Positions 15,840 through 26,176 of a DNA stretch of 64,000 nt are shown in pieces. The translations under genes were made by a program, and so were the position numbers. This DNA comes from DASUPK01 sp963744105 (GTDB lineage Bacteria; Actinomycetota; Thermoleophilia; Solirubrobacterales; 70-9): contig CAVUSJ010000005.1 of the NCBI GenBank assembly GCA_963744105.1, positions 152,444-216,443 of the forward strand. The letters are read 5' to 3'. The notes below the pieces were generated by a model. The model worked only from the letters and a program-made list of their open reading frames with translations. It did not search any database and was not told the origin of the DNA. The first letter of the stretch is position 1. Each line of letters begins with the position of its first letter.

Positions 15840-18386
15840 CTATCCGCCCAGTTCCTCGAGCTCCGCCCGATAGGCCGCGAGCTTCTCCCTCTCGGCATCG
15901 ACCACGTCGGCCGGCGCCTTCGCGACGAACCCCTCATTGGCGAGCTTGCCCTCGCCCCGATTCACCTCGGCGCGCAGCTGATCGCGCCGCTCATCGATCC
16001 GGGCGGCGACGGCCTTCGGATCCACCCCCTCGGTCTCGAGCAGCTCCACCCCGTCGACGCTCGCCATCGATTCGCCGCCGTCGCCGGAGAACTCCACCTT
16101 TGCCAGCCTCGAGACCAGCTCGTGCGGCCGCCCATCGCCTGCCCGCGCCGCGAGGACCTGCTTCACGGGCACCTCGGCGAGCTGTCGCCAGCGCCGCAGC
16201 GCCCGCGTGAGCGCGATCGCGCGCCCGATCTCCTCCTCGGCGGCCTCGTCGATCAGCGCGTCGTCCGCCTCCGGGTAGGCATGCACCACCAGCGCGTCCG
16301 CGGGCCGCACCGGCAGGTACGAGTAGATCTCCTCGGTGACGAAGGGCATCAGCGGGTGGGCCAGCGCCAGCACCTGCTCGAGCGCCCAGAGCAGCGTTGC
16401 CGAGGCGTCCTCGTCCCCGTCGTAGAGCCGCGGCTTGACGATCTCGAGGTACCAGTCGCAGAGCTCCGACCAGAAGAAGTCGTAGAGGCCGAGAGCGGCG
16501 TGCGCGAAGTCGTAGGTCTCGATCGACTCGGTCGCCGAGCGGATCGCCCGCTGCAGGCGGGAGGCGATCCAGCGGTCCTCCACCGCACCCGAGCGCGGCC
16601 CCGGCTCGACGTCGTCGCGCGCCTCCATCAGGATCAGCCGGGACGCGTTCCACATCTTGTTGGCGAGGTCCCGGCCCTGCTGGACCCGCGCCTGCGAGAA
16701 GCGAACGTCCTGCGTCGAGGTCATCGCCAGCAGCCCGAAGCGGAGCGCGTCCGCCCCGTGCTCAGAGATCTCGTCGAGGGGATCGATCCCGGTGCCGAGG
16801 CTCTTCGACATCCGGCGCCCGTCCGGGGCCTGGATCACGGAGTGGACGTAGACGTCCTCGAACGGCACCTGCTCGGTGAACTCGAGCGAGGTCATGATCA
16901 TCCGGGCGACCCAGAGGGAGATGATGTCCCGCGCTGTCACCAGCACGTCGGTCGGGAAGAACGCCTTGAACTCCGGCGTGTTCGTGTCCGGCCAGCCGAG
17001 GGTCGCGAACGGCCAGAGCGCCGAGCTGAACCACGTGTCGAGCACGTCGGGGTCCTGCTCCCACCCCTCGCCGTCGGGCGGCTCCTCCCCCACGTACGTC
17101 TCGTCGCCGCGGTACCAGACCGGCAGCCGGTGCCCCCACCAGAGCTGGCGCGAGATGCACCAGGGCGGGATGTTCTCCATCCCGTGCAGGTACTGGCGGA
17201 GCGCGCCGTCGGGCGTGATCTTCACCCGCCCGTCCTCGACGACCTCGACGGCCGGCTTCGCCAGCTCGTCCATCCGGCAGAACCACTGCAGAGAGATCAG
17301 CGGCTCGATCCGCTCGCCGGAGCGGTGGGAGAACGGCACTGAGTGCTTGTACGGCTCCTCCCCGCGCAGCAGCCCCTGCTCGCGCAGCTCCCCCACGACC
17401 GCCTTCTGCGCCTCGGCCGCGGTCATCCCGACGAAGCGCTCCGGCGCCGGCTCGATGATCCGGCCGTCCTCGCCGATCACCACGATCTCGTCGAGGCCGT
17501 GCTTTCGCCCGATCTCGAAGTCATTCGGGTCGTGGCCGGGAGTGATCTTGAGCGCGCCCGTCCCGAACTCCGTGTCGACGTATTCGTCCGCGATCACCGG
17601 AATCGGCCGGTCTGCGATCGGCAGGATCGCCCTCTTGCCGATCACGTCGCGGTAGCGCTCGTCGTCGGGGTTCACGGCGACGGCGGTGTCGGCGAGCATG
17701 GTCTCGGGCCGCACGGTGGCCACGACGAGCTCTCCCCCGCCCTCGAGCGGGTAGGCGATTTCGTACAGGGCGTCGGTGACCTCGCGGTTCTCCAGCTCGA
17801 GGTCCGAGATCGCCGAGCGCAGGCCCGGGTCCCAGTTGACCATGTAGTTGTCCCGGTAGATGTAGCCCTTCTCGTAGAGGTCGGAAAAGACCCTGTAGAC
17901 CGCCCTCACGTACCCCTCGTCCAAGGTGAACCGCTCGCGCTCGTAGTCGCAGGAGGCGCCGAGCCGCTTGTACTGCTCGACGATCGTCGACCCGTACTGC
18001 TCCTTCCACGCCCAGACGCGCTCGGTGAACTTCTCGCGGCCGAGCTCCTCGCGCGAGGTGCCCTGCGAGACGAGCTCCTTCTCGACCACCGCCTGCGTCG
18101 CGATCCCGGCGTGATCGGTGCCGAGCACCCAGAGGGTGTTGCGTCCCCTCATCCGGTTGAGGCGGATCAGCGTGTCCTGGATGGACCCGTTCAGGGCGTG
18201 CCCCATGTGCAGGGCGCCGGTGACGTTCGGGGGCGGGATCGAGATCGAGTAGTTCTGCGCTGGCGTTCCCTCCGCGGACGGATGGAAGTAGCCGCCCTCG
18301 AGCCACTCGCGGAAGACCCGCTGCTCGACGGCGGCGGGGTCCCAGCGGGTCGTGGCTTCCAGGTTTTTCCGGCGCTCCGCGTCCAT
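15840..18386 (-). CDS. valS: Valyl-tRNA synthetase
   Basis: 848 residues, class I aminoacyl-tRNA synthetase. HIGH-like signature in PPPNVTGALHMGHALNGS, KMSKS-like GRRMSKSLGTG, the editing (CP1) domain between them, and the C-terminal coiled-coil tRNA-binding arm (DERRDQLRAEVNRGEGKLANEGFVAKAP). It charges tRNA-Val and hydrolyses mischarged Thr-tRNA. The valS-folC order is common in bacteria. The opposite-strand oxidase gene begins about 60 bp away. Confidence 0.97.
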   Translation of the reverse strand: MDAERRKNLEATTRWDPAAVEQRVFREWLEGGYFHPSAEGTPAQNYSISIPPPNVTGALHMGHALNGSIQDTLIRLNRMRGRNTLWVLGTDHAGIATQAVVEKELVSQGTSREELGREKFTERVWAWKEQYGSTIVEQYKRLGASCDYERERFTLDEGYVRAVYRVFSDLYEKGYIYRDNYMVNWDPGLRSAISDLELENREVTDALYEIAYPLEGGGELVVATVRPETMLADTAVAVNPDDERYRDVIGKRAILPIADRPIPVIADEYVDTEFGTGALKITPGHDPNDFEIGRKHGLDEIVVIGEDGRIIEPAPERFVGMTAAEAQKAVVGELREQGLLRGEEPYKHSVPFSHRSGERIEPLISLQWFCRMDELAKPAVEVVEDGRVKITPDGALRQYLHGMENIPPWCISRQLWWGHRLPVWYRGDETYVGEEPPDGEGWEQDPDVLDTWFSSALWPFATLGWPDTNTPEFKAFFPTDVLVTARDIISLWVARMIMTSLEFTEQVPFEDVYVHSVIQAPDGRRMSKSLGTGIDPLDEISEHGADALRFGLLAMTSTQDVRFSQARVQQGRDLANKMWNASRLILMEARDDVEPGPRSGAVEDRWIASRLQRAIRSATESIETYDFAHAALGLYDFFWSELCDWYLEIVKPRLYDGDEDASATLLWALEQVLALAHPLMPFVTEEIYSYLPVRPADALVVHAYPEADDALIDEAAEEEIGRAIALTRALRRWRQLAEVPVKQVLAARAGDGRPHELVSRLAKVEFSGDGGESMASVDGVELLETEGVDPKAVAARIDERRDQLRAEVNRGEGKLANEGFVAKAPADVVDAEREKLAAYRAELEELGG

Positions 18387-18448
18387 GGGCGCGATGTTAG
18401 TTGCGGTCAGAGAGCGCCCGCCCGCCGGAATCGGCAGACTCCCCCTTC

Positions 18449-19996
18449 GTGGCTCAGGGAAGGGACCGCGACGAACAGAAGCTGAGCAGGCGGAGGTTTA
18501 TCGGCGTCGGAGCCGGGGCCGCCGCGGGCGCCGCCCTCGGCGGCTACCTGCCGCAGGGAGCGCTCGGCGAGCCGGCCGCGGAGGCGAAGCAGGGCAAGGC
18601 GAAGAACCGCCGCCGCAGACGCCGCGCCGACGTGATCGTCGTCGGAGCCGGCCTGGCCGGGCTCACGGCGGCGCGGCAGGTACTGCGCGCCGGGCACTCT
18701 GTCCTGGTCCTCGAGGCCCGCCGCCGGGTCGGCGGCCGCACCCTCAACCACAACATCGGCGGGGGCAAGATCGCGGAGGTCGGCGGGGAGTGGGTCGGGC
18801 CGACCCAGGACCACCTGATGGCGCTGGCAGCCGAACTCGGCATCGGCACCTTCAAGACCTACAACGAGGGCAACAACGTCTACTGGGCCAACGGCGTCCT
18901 CACGCCCTATCAGTCGGGCGGCCCGCTCGGACCGATCCCGCCCGACCCGACCGCGGTGGGCGAGGTCTTCGTCGCGGTCAACAACCTCAACTCGATGGCC
19001 GCGACAGTGAATGTCGCCGCACCCTGGCTTGCCCCCAACGCGGCCGCCTGGGACGGCCAGACCCTCGAGACCTGGAAGCAGGCGAACTTCACGGTGCCGA
19101 ACGCGAAGGCACTGTTCGACACGGGAATCGGCTCCGTCTACGCCGCCGAGCCCAGCGACCTGTCCCTGCTCTTCACGCTCTTCTACATCGCGTCGGCGAG
19201 GAACGAGTCGACGGCGCCGGACCTGAACAGGCTCTTCAACGTGCCCGACGGCGCCCAGGACAGCCGCTTCATCGGCGGCTCGCAGCTCATCTCCAAGCGG
19301 CTGGCGAAGCGGGTCGGGAAGAAGCGCATCCTGCTCAAGCAGGCGGTGCGCCGGATCGAGCAGCACCGTCGCGGCGTCCGGGTCTTCACGAAGCACCTGA
19401 CCGTGAGCGGCAAGCAGGTGATCGTCACCGGGCCTCCCGTGGTGACCAACCAGATCCACTACGACCCCCATCTCCCGGCCGACCGGCGCGCCCTGCTCCA
19501 GCGCTTCCCGCAGGGCAACATCATCAAGTGCCAAGCGGTCTACGACCGGGCCTTCTGGCGAGACTCAGGGTTGACCGGCCAGGCGGTCGCGCTCGACGGC
19601 CCCGTGCGCGTCACCTTCGACAACTCCCCCCCTGACGGCAGCCCCGGCATCCTGCTCGGCTTCATCGACGGGGCGGCCGCCCGCGACTACCAGCGCCGCC
19701 CGGCCGCCGAGCGCAAGGCTGCCGTGCTGAACGCGTTCGCGACCTACTTCGGGGAGGCGGCGCGCAACCCCCGCGACTACTTCGAGATGAACTGGACCCA
19801 CGAGGCCTGGACGCGCGGCTGCTACGAGGGCTACCTGCCGCCGGGAGCCCTGACGGCCCACGGCCGCGCTCTACGCGACCCGTTCGGCCGCATCCTCTGG
19901 GCGGGCGCCGAGACCTCGGACTACTGGTACGGCTACATGGACGGCGCCGTCCGCTCGGGCGAGCGGGCAGCGGCGGAGGCCGTCGCGGCCCTCTAG
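18449..19996 (+). CDS. Tat-exported flavin amine oxidase
   Basis: 515 residues from a GTG at 18449; a TTG at 18401 would add 16 residues but leaves only 14 bp to divergent valS. The twin-arginine signal is SRRRFIGVGAGAAAGAALGG. The FAD dinucleotide fold reads VIVVGAGLAGLTAARQVLRAGHSVLVLEAR with the RVGGRT flavin motif; the C-terminal WAGAETSDYWYGYMDGAVRSGERAA binds FAD. It belongs to the monoamine oxidase / polyamine oxidase group and should oxidise primary or secondary amines outside the membrane after folded export. Substrate unknown. Confidence 0.88.
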   Translation: MAQGRDRDEQKLSRRRFIGVGAGAAAGAALGGYLPQGALGEPAAEAKQGKAKNRRRRRRADVIVVGAGLAGLTAARQVLRAGHSVLVLEARRRVGGRTLNHNIGGGKIAEVGGEWVGPTQDHLMALAAELGIGTFKTYNEGNNVYWANGVLTPYQSGGPLGPIPPDPTAVGEVFVAVNNLNSMAATVNVAAPWLAPNAAAWDGQTLETWKQANFTVPNAKALFDTGIGSVYAAEPSDLSLLFTLFYIASARNESTAPDLNRLFNVPDGAQDSRFIGGSQLISKRLAKRVGKKRILLKQAVRRIEQHRRGVRVFTKHLTVSGKQVIVTGPPVVTNQIHYDPHLPADRRALLQRFPQGNIIKCQAVYDRAFWRDSGLTGQAVALDGPVRVTFDNSPPDGSPGILLGFIDGAAARDYQRRPAAERKAAVLNAFATYFGEAARNPRDYFEMNWTHEAWTRGCYEGYLPPGALTAHGRALRDPFGRILWAGAETSDYWYGYMDGAVRSGERAAAEAVAAL

Positions 19997-20346
19997 TCGC
20001 GGTCTTCCTGCAGCGACTCGAGCACGCCGAGGATCTCGCCCACGCGGCAGACCAGCAGCCGCTCCTCGTCGACCTCGACCCAGACACCGGCCGAGGACGG
20101 GAAGACGACGTGGTCGCCGGGCTGAACGGGCATGTCGACGCCAGCTGATTCCCACCAATCGAGCCCCGGGCCCACGGCGAGCACGATGCCCTGCTGGGGC
20201 GGCGGCTCGTCGATGCCCTGCGGCACGACGAGGCCGGACCGGCGCATGCGGTCCTGATCGAGCTCCTTGAGAACCACCTGGTCGAACAGGGGCTTGAGCT
20301 GGTGCCTGACGGCTTCGACTGGCTCGCGGGACGAGCGCGTGCTCAT
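19993..20346 (-). CDS. groS: GroES-like co-chaperonin
   Basis: 117 residues from ATG 20346. LKPLFDQVVLKELDQDRMRRSGLVVPQG matches the GroES opening strand and roof region, and VQPGDHVVFPSSAGVWVEVDEERLLVCRVGEILGVLE matches its C-terminal barrel. The mobile loop is shorter and more Pro-rich than in classical GroES. No groEL is in the window, so it may be an accessory co-chaperonin. Its 3' end overlaps the amine oxidase stop tail to tail. Confidence 0.75.
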   Translation of the reverse strand: MSTRSSREPVEAVRHQLKPLFDQVVLKELDQDRMRRSGLVVPQGIDEPPPQQGIVLAVGPGLDWWESAGVDMPVQPGDHVVFPSSAGVWVEVDEERLLVCRVGEILGVLESLQEDRD

Positions 20347-20366
20347 GGGGCTGAACAATAGGGAGG

Positions 20367-21029
20367 ATGCAGGTTGGCCAAGCCCTCCGCGAAGCCCGTC
20401 TGAAACGGGGCCTCGACCTCTACGAGGTCAAGCGGGTCACCAAGGTCAGCGTCCCGGCCCTCCGTGCGATGGAGGAGGATCGCTGGGACGACGTGCCGGC
20501 TCCCGGGCCTGAGGCGCTGCTGGAGATCTATGCGCGATTCCTGGGGCTGGACGAGCACATGCTGCTCGCCGAACAAGGCATGAGCGAACCGCGTCGCGGT
20601 GCGCACACCCGCAGCGTGCTGCTCGCCATCGGCCTCGCGGCCGTGGTCGGGCTCATCATCGGGCTCATCGGCTTCGGATCCGGCGGCGGCGGGAGCGGCA
20701 CCGAGGTGAAGACGCCGGTCATCACCCAGCCCACGACGACCACCAGCTCGCCGGTCTCGATCCAGATCACCACTCACGCCCTCGTCTGGGTCTGCCTCAT
20801 CGATGCGCGGGGGCGCCCGGTCGTCGACGGCCTGAACCTCGTCAGGGACCAGACGATCGGTCCCTACGACGGCAAGTCCTTCGAGGTGGCCTTCGGCAAC
20901 GGCAAGCTCGATCTGACCGTGAACGGGCAGCCGGTCGCCGTGCCGCACATAGCCGCCCCCTTCGGCTACCGAATCACGCCGGACGGCGCGACGAGGCTCC
21001 AACCCTCGGACGAGCCCACCTGTGCCTGA
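20367..21029 (+). CDS. RodZ-like HTH membrane protein
   Basis: 220 residues. An N-terminal Cro/CI-type helix-turn-helix (MQVGQALREARLKRGLDLYEV ... VPALRAMEEDRWDDVP, residues 1-65) is followed by a transmembrane helix (about 84-107) and a periplasmic DUF4115-like beta domain (LVWVCLIDARGRPVVDGLNL). This is the layout of RodZ, which links MreB filaments to the envelope. The linker is Thr/Ser-rich. It lies outside the mre cluster and divergent from the GroES-like gene (20 bp between starts). A GGGAGG-type ribosome-binding site precedes the ATG. Confidence 0.75.
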   Translation: MQVGQALREARLKRGLDLYEVKRVTKVSVPALRAMEEDRWDDVPAPGPEALLEIYARFLGLDEHMLLAEQGMSEPRRGAHTRSVLLAIGLAAVVGLIIGLIGFGSGGGGSGTEVKTPVITQPTTTTSSPVSIQITTHALVWVCLIDARGRPVVDGLNLVRDQTIGPYDGKSFEVAFGNGKLDLTVNGQPVAVPHIAAPFGYRITPDGATRLQPSDEPTCA

Positions 21030-21035
21030 GCCGAG

Positions 21036-21434
21036 CTAGTCGGAGATTCCCGCCGCCTGGAGTCCCTCGGCCCGATCGAAATACTCGACCAGGCGGGTCG
21101 CCCTGCCATCGCGGATCGTGATCACGTGAGCGAGCTCCATCTCCATAGGCACACCGCTTTCACCGCCGTGGCCCGAGAACCGCACCCAGAGGAAGACGAC
21201 GTCGTCCTTGCCACGCGCCTCGAGGGGCTCCACTCGAAGGTCCGGATAGGCATCGAGCCAACTCGCGAATTGCCGCCTGACCGCTTCGATCCCGCGATGA
21301 ACCGCCGAGTCGGGATCCTCTCGTGAGGCGTGGTATTCGGCGTCCTCGCTCCAGAACCACAGGCCGGGCTCCTTCTCCCCGGCGTTGAACCTCGCGTAGG
21401 AGTCGAGGACGAACTGGACGTTCTCCCGCGACAT
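21036..21434 (-). CDS. SnoaL-like domain protein
   Basis: 132 residues. MSRENVQFVLDSYARFNAGE and the end YFDRAEGLQAAGISD mark the SnoaL-like / NTF2-like family: a cone-shaped alpha+beta fold used by small hydrolases, isomerases and binding proteins. The conserved frame of such paralogues, 'ENV...ALEAAGLS', recurs in six other loci of this window. Convergent with the RodZ-like gene and 18 bp from the clpX stop. Specific function unknown. Confidence 0.7.
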   Translation of the reverse strand: MSRENVQFVLDSYARFNAGEKEPGLWFWSEDAEYHASREDPDSAVHRGIEAVRRQFASWLDAYPDLRVEPLEARGKDDVVFLWVRFSGHGGESGVPMEMELAHVITIRDGRATRLVEYFDRAEGLQAAGISD

Positions 21435-21452
21435 GCGGGAAGTATCGCGCGG

Positions 21453-22751
<1,299 letters not shown>

Positions 22752-23052
22752 CGGAATACTCCCTCGGTCTCGCTTCGCCCGGCCGGCTCCTTCCTCGCTG
22801 GAAGCTTAGACGCCCGCCGGCCTCGGCCTGACGGATTCTCGTTACGCCGTCAGCGGCCGGTTTCCTTCCGCCTTTACATCGGCCGGGCGCCGCCATCCAT
22901 GAGAGCACTTCCGCGCAACCCGGCGATCCCTCCGTGGCCGCCACGGACGGAACTCCCGCACTCCACCCCGTGCCATCGGCACCCCGCAGGTCACAGCATG
23001 GGGTGACAAGACCGTCCGGAAGCAGTCCGGCTGGCGGCCAAAGGAGGATCGA
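22752..23052. other. Intergenic gap between clpX and a secreted-protein gene
   Basis: About 300 bp between divergent genes. It contains the clpX ribosome-binding site (GAGGGAG) and must hold both promoters. AAAGGAGG lies just before the ATG at 23053. No convincing gene, tRNA or repeat was seen; short open frames here are antisense artefacts. Confidence 0.5.
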
Positions 23053-23613
23053 ATGGGAGAAACGCGAGCACCGCGGCGATTGGGCAGGAGTGTGGGTGCG
23101 CTGGCGATCGGGTTCTGCGCGCTCGCGCTCACGATGCCTGCCGGCGGTCAGGCCGCCCAGCCGAACAGCGGCAAGTGGCACAGCGTCGACTGGAGCCAGG
23201 ACTTCGCCTTCGTCGTCAAGGGCAAGCACAAGAAGAAGCTGACCAGCTTCAACCCGGACTGGCAGGACAACTGGACCTGTCCCGACATCGGAGACGTCTG
23301 GACGCAGATCTCAGGGCTCGGCGCCAGGATCTCCGGCAAGGGCCGCTTCGGCAGCACTTCGACCGTGAACGTCAGCGGACTCGACCGCGCGCTCACGGCC
23401 ACCCTCAGCGGCCGGTTCGTCTCCCGCACCAGGGCGGCGGGGACGCTGACCGAGACACTCGCCGGCTGCGGAACCCAGACGATCGGCTGGGACGCCTACG
23501 GCCCCGAGCGCCACACGAAGGGTGGTGGTGGTGGTGGCGGCGGCGGCGGTGGTGGTGGCGGCGGCTGCATCTGGATCCCCCTGCCGGACGGCAGCGGCTT
23601 CATCTGCGTCTGA
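23053..23613 (+). CDS. Secreted protein with polyglycine tract
   Basis: 186 residues. A signal peptide (about 1-34, ending GGQAAQ) precedes a beta-rich domain with a likely disulphide (Cys at WTCPD and LAGCG). Residues 157-171 are fifteen consecutive Gly, encoded by pure GGT/GGC codons, followed by the short tail CIWIPLPDGSGFICV with two Cys that could form a loop. A strong AAAGGAGG ribosome-binding site and a downstream hairpin (23631-23664) indicate a monocistronic, well-expressed gene. No family recognised. Confidence 0.7.
   Translation: MGETRAPRRLGRSVGALAIGFCALALTMPAGGQAAQPNSGKWHSVDWSQDFAFVVKGKHKKKLTSFNPDWQDNWTCPDIGDVWTQISGLGARISGKGRFGSTSTVNVSGLDRALTATLSGRFVSRTRAAGTLTETLAGCGTQTIGWDAYGPERHTKGGGGGGGGGGGGGGGCIWIPLPDGSGFICV
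23521..23565 (+). repeat. Trinucleotide (GGT/GGC) tract, 15 units
   Basis: Fifteen in-frame Gly codons in blocks (GGT)5, (GGC)4, (GGT)3 and (GGC)3. The block structure of identical codons suggests repeated slippage. Changes in unit number would keep the frame and alter the length of the linker. Confidence 0.85.
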
Positions 23614-23630
23614 GCCGCGGCGACAATCGA

Positions 23631-23664
23631 TACGGAACGACCCGCTAACGCGGGTCCTTCCGTA
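23631..23664 (+). terminator. Long terminator-like hairpin
   Basis: Perfect outer arms TACGGAA/TTCCGTA and inner arms GACCCGC/GCGGGTC with one C/C mismatch between them and loop TAAC. It lies 17 bp after the secreted-protein stop and about 90 bp before the epimerase gene. There is no clear U-tract, as is common for actinobacterial terminators. Confidence 0.65.
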
Positions 23665-23752
23665 TGCGACGGCCCAGGCGGGATCTGTCCGGCTGTCACT
23701 GGGGATCGCTCTAACCCGTCTCCATGGGTGAAAGCGAGTAAGGAGGCCGACC

Positions 23753-24739
23753 ATGAGGATCTTCGTCGCAGGTGCAACGGGAGCGCTGGGCAGGCAGCTC
23801 CTGCCGAAGCTCGCCGAGCGCGGGCACGAGCTGACCGGAATGACCAGGACTCCGTCGAAGGCGTCGGTCGTCGAAGAGCTCGGCGCCCGTGCGGTCATCG
23901 CGGACGCGCTCGACGCCGAGGAGGTGGCATCCGCGGTGGCGAGGGCCGAGCCCGAGGTCATCGTTCACGAGCTGACGGCGATCTCGGACCTCGGGAGCAT
24001 GCGGAACGTGGACCGCGCGTTCGCGTCGACCAACCGCCTGCGCACGAAGGGGACGGACCATCTCCTCGCCGCTGGAAAGGCGATCGGTGTGCAGCGATTC
24101 GTGGCGCAGAGCTTTGCCGCGTGGCTATATGAGCGCGTAGGTGGCTCGGTGAAGACTGAGGACGACCCGCTGGACCCCAATCCCATCCGCCCGATCCGCG
24201 AAACATTCGGAGCGATCAGGTACGTCGAGAACGCCGTGACGGGTGCCGACTGGACCGTGGGAATCGCCCTTCGTTATGGAGGGTTCTATGGCCCCGGGAC
24301 GAGTCTGTGGACCGGCGGCGAGCATCTCGAGCCGATCCGGCAGCGGAAGTTCCCCATCGTCGGCGATGGCGGGGGCGTCTGGTCCTTCATCCACATCGAG
24401 GACGCCGCGGACGCCACGGTGGCAGCGATCGAGCGCGGTGAGCGCGGCGTCTACAACGTGACGGATGACAGCCCGGAGCCGGTCCGCGATTGGCTTCCGG
24501 GTATGGCGGGAATGATCGGAGCACCGGCGCCGCGGCGGGTCCCGAAGTGGCTGGGCCGCCTGGCCGCAGGCAAGCCGGGGGTGATCATGATGACCGAGCT
24601 GCGCGGAGCATCGAATGCGAAGGCGAAGCGGGTCCTGCACTGGGCCCCGCGGCACCCCAGCTGGCGCGACGGATTCGCGGAGATGGGCGCGGCGACTGAG
24701 AAAGCGACGGCGAACGAATCCGGGAGGATCGCGGCATGA
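23753..24739 (+). CDS. NAD(P)-dependent epimerase/dehydratase family protein
   Basis: 328 residues, extended short-chain dehydrogenase fold. MRIFVAGATGALGRQLLPKLAERGH is the Rossmann GxxGxxG loop; FVAQSFAAWLY and the conserved region RYVENAVTGADWTVGIALRYGGFYGPG follow, though the classical YxxxK is modified (AIRYVENAV). AAGGAGG precedes the ATG. Its stop overlaps the sigma factor start (ATGA), so the two are a unit. ECF41 sigma factors typically neighbour a carboxymuconolactone decarboxylase, oxidoreductase or epimerase gene, and this fits. Substrate unknown. Confidence 0.85.
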   Translation: MRIFVAGATGALGRQLLPKLAERGHELTGMTRTPSKASVVEELGARAVIADALDAEEVASAVARAEPEVIVHELTAISDLGSMRNVDRAFASTNRLRTKGTDHLLAAGKAIGVQRFVAQSFAAWLYERVGGSVKTEDDPLDPNPIRPIRETFGAIRYVENAVTGADWTVGIALRYGGFYGPGTSLWTGGEHLEPIRQRKFPIVGDGGGVWSFIHIEDAADATVAAIERGERGVYNVTDDSPEPVRDWLPGMAGMIGAPAPRRVPKWLGRLAAGKPGVIMMTELRGASNAKAKRVLHWAPRHPSWRDGFAEMGAATEKATANESGRIAA

Positions 24740-25695
24740 ACCAGTCGAACGACGCATTGCTCGAGGAGCTCCGTCCCCGCGCCTTCGCGATCGCCTATCG
24801 GATGCTCGGCAGCGTCGCTGAGGCCGAGGACGTCGTGCAGGAGGCACTGATCCGGGTCAACACCACCCTCGAGGACGGCGAGCGCATCGACTCACCCCGG
24901 GCCTACGTGGCGACGATCACCACGCGCCTCGCGATCGACGAGCTGCGCTCGGCTCGCGCCCGCCGCGAGACGTACGTCGGAGAGTGGCTGCCGGAGCCCA
25001 TCGTCGTGGACACCCGCGAGGAACCTGCACGCCAGGCCGAGATGGCCGACTCGCTCTCGCTCGCCTTCCTGGTCCTGCTCGAGAACCTCTCACCCGAGCA
25101 GCGAGCCGCTCTCCTCCTCCATGACGTCTTCGACTACGACTACCGGGAGATCGCCCAGATCATCGGCAAGAGCGAGGACAACGCGCGCCAGCTCGCGGTC
25201 CGGGCGAGGCGTCACGTCGAGCAGGAAAAGCCTCGCTTCGAGGCATCGAAGGAGAAGCGCGAGGAGCTCGCCGGCCGCTTCTTCGCGGCGGCTCAGCAGG
25301 GCGACATGAAGGCGCTCGAGGCGATGCTCGCCGAGGACGTCGTCCTGACGGGGGACGGCGGCGGCAAGGCCCCGGCGATCGCGCGCTCGCTGCACGGGCG
25401 CAACCGGGTCGCCCGCACGATCCGCAACTGGGCGAAGACCGGATGGGCCCTGCCCAATCTCACGATCCAGCCGGTCGAGATCAACGGGCAACCCGGCGCG
25501 CTCTTCCTGGATGGGAACGGCGCCGTGTTCAGCGCGATGGAGATCGACATCGCCGACGGCAAGGTCCAGGCGATCAACTCGGTCGTCAACCCGGACAAGC
25601 TGCGGCACCTCGGCGAGGTCGGCGACGCCTGGGCCCTTCTCGAGCAGGTCCGGCAGAAGAAGCGCCCGAGCCGGGAGCCGAGCGGCGGGACGTAG
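24736..25695 (+). CDS. sigJ: ECF41 (SigJ-type) RNA polymerase sigma factor
   Basis: 319 residues. Sigma region 2 (FAIAYRMLGSVAEAEDVVQEAL) and region 4 (LSPEQRAALLLHDVFDYDYREIAQIIGKSEDNARQL) are joined by a linker with WLPEP. A SnoaL-like C-terminal domain (about 185-300) carries DGGGKAP and NPDKL. WLPEP, DGGGK and NPDKL are hallmark motifs of the ECF41 group, in which the C-terminal extension, rather than a separate anti-sigma factor, controls activity. Four-base overlap with the epimerase gene upstream; no anti-sigma gene is adjacent. Confidence 0.92.
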   Translation: MNQSNDALLEELRPRAFAIAYRMLGSVAEAEDVVQEALIRVNTTLEDGERIDSPRAYVATITTRLAIDELRSARARRETYVGEWLPEPIVVDTREEPARQAEMADSLSLAFLVLLENLSPEQRAALLLHDVFDYDYREIAQIIGKSEDNARQLAVRARRHVEQEKPRFEASKEKREELAGRFFAAAQQGDMKALEAMLAEDVVLTGDGGGKAPAIARSLHGRNRVARTIRNWAKTGWALPNLTIQPVEINGQPGALFLDGNGAVFSAMEIDIADGKVQAINSVVNPDKLRHLGEVGDAWALLEQVRQKKRPSREPSGGT

Positions 25696-25702
25696 CCCGC
25701 GC

Positions 25703-26176
25703 TCAGCCGGCGAGCTCGGAGATCACGTCCTTGCTGTGGGTGATCGGAAGGCGGTTGCCCTCCAGCTCGATCTTCGAGCCGCTCTGCTCGTCGGCGAGCT
25801 CGAGCACCCGGACGTCGACCCGCTGGTGGACCGTCGCCTTGAGGTGCTCCCGCGAGATCGTGAACGCAAGCTGGGCCGCCTTCGTCGCCCCGGCGAACCC
25901 GTAGACGGCGTCGGCGGTCACCCCCACGACCATGTGGTCCGGGAGCCGACGGAGCGCGTCCGTTCCCTCCGTGGCGCCGGCGATCCCGGCGATCGTGCCG
26001 ACCGCCGCGCCGGCCGCTCCGCCGATGCCCCCGAGCGAATCGCCCGCCATTCCTCCAAGCGCCAGCGAGCCGCTGTGGCCCCTGGGGCTGAATTGGCCGG
26101 CGACCAGCACCTCGTCGGCGATCCCCTCGCGCGCGAGCGCCTCCTGGACCGATTTCTCCATCGACTCCTCGGACAT
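25703..26176 (-). CDS. Uncharacterised protein with Gly/Ala-rich hydrophobic core
   Basis: 157 residues. N-terminal EESMEKSVQEALAREGIADEVLVAGQF, then a Gly/Ala-rich stretch (about 40-68) that could insert in a membrane, then an alpha/beta part ending KIELEGNRLPITHSKDVISELAG. Codon use is like its neighbours and a clear RBS (GGAGG, in AGAGGATG context) precedes it. Convergent with sigJ (7 bp gap). I do not recognise the family. Confidence 0.6.
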   Translation of the reverse strand: MSEESMEKSVQEALAREGIADEVLVAGQFSPRGHSGSLALGGMAGDSLGGIGGAAGAAVGTIAGIAGATEGTDALRRLPDHMVVGVTADAVYGFAGATKAAQLAFTISREHLKATVHQRVDVRVLELADEQSGSKIELEGNRLPITHSKDVISELAG

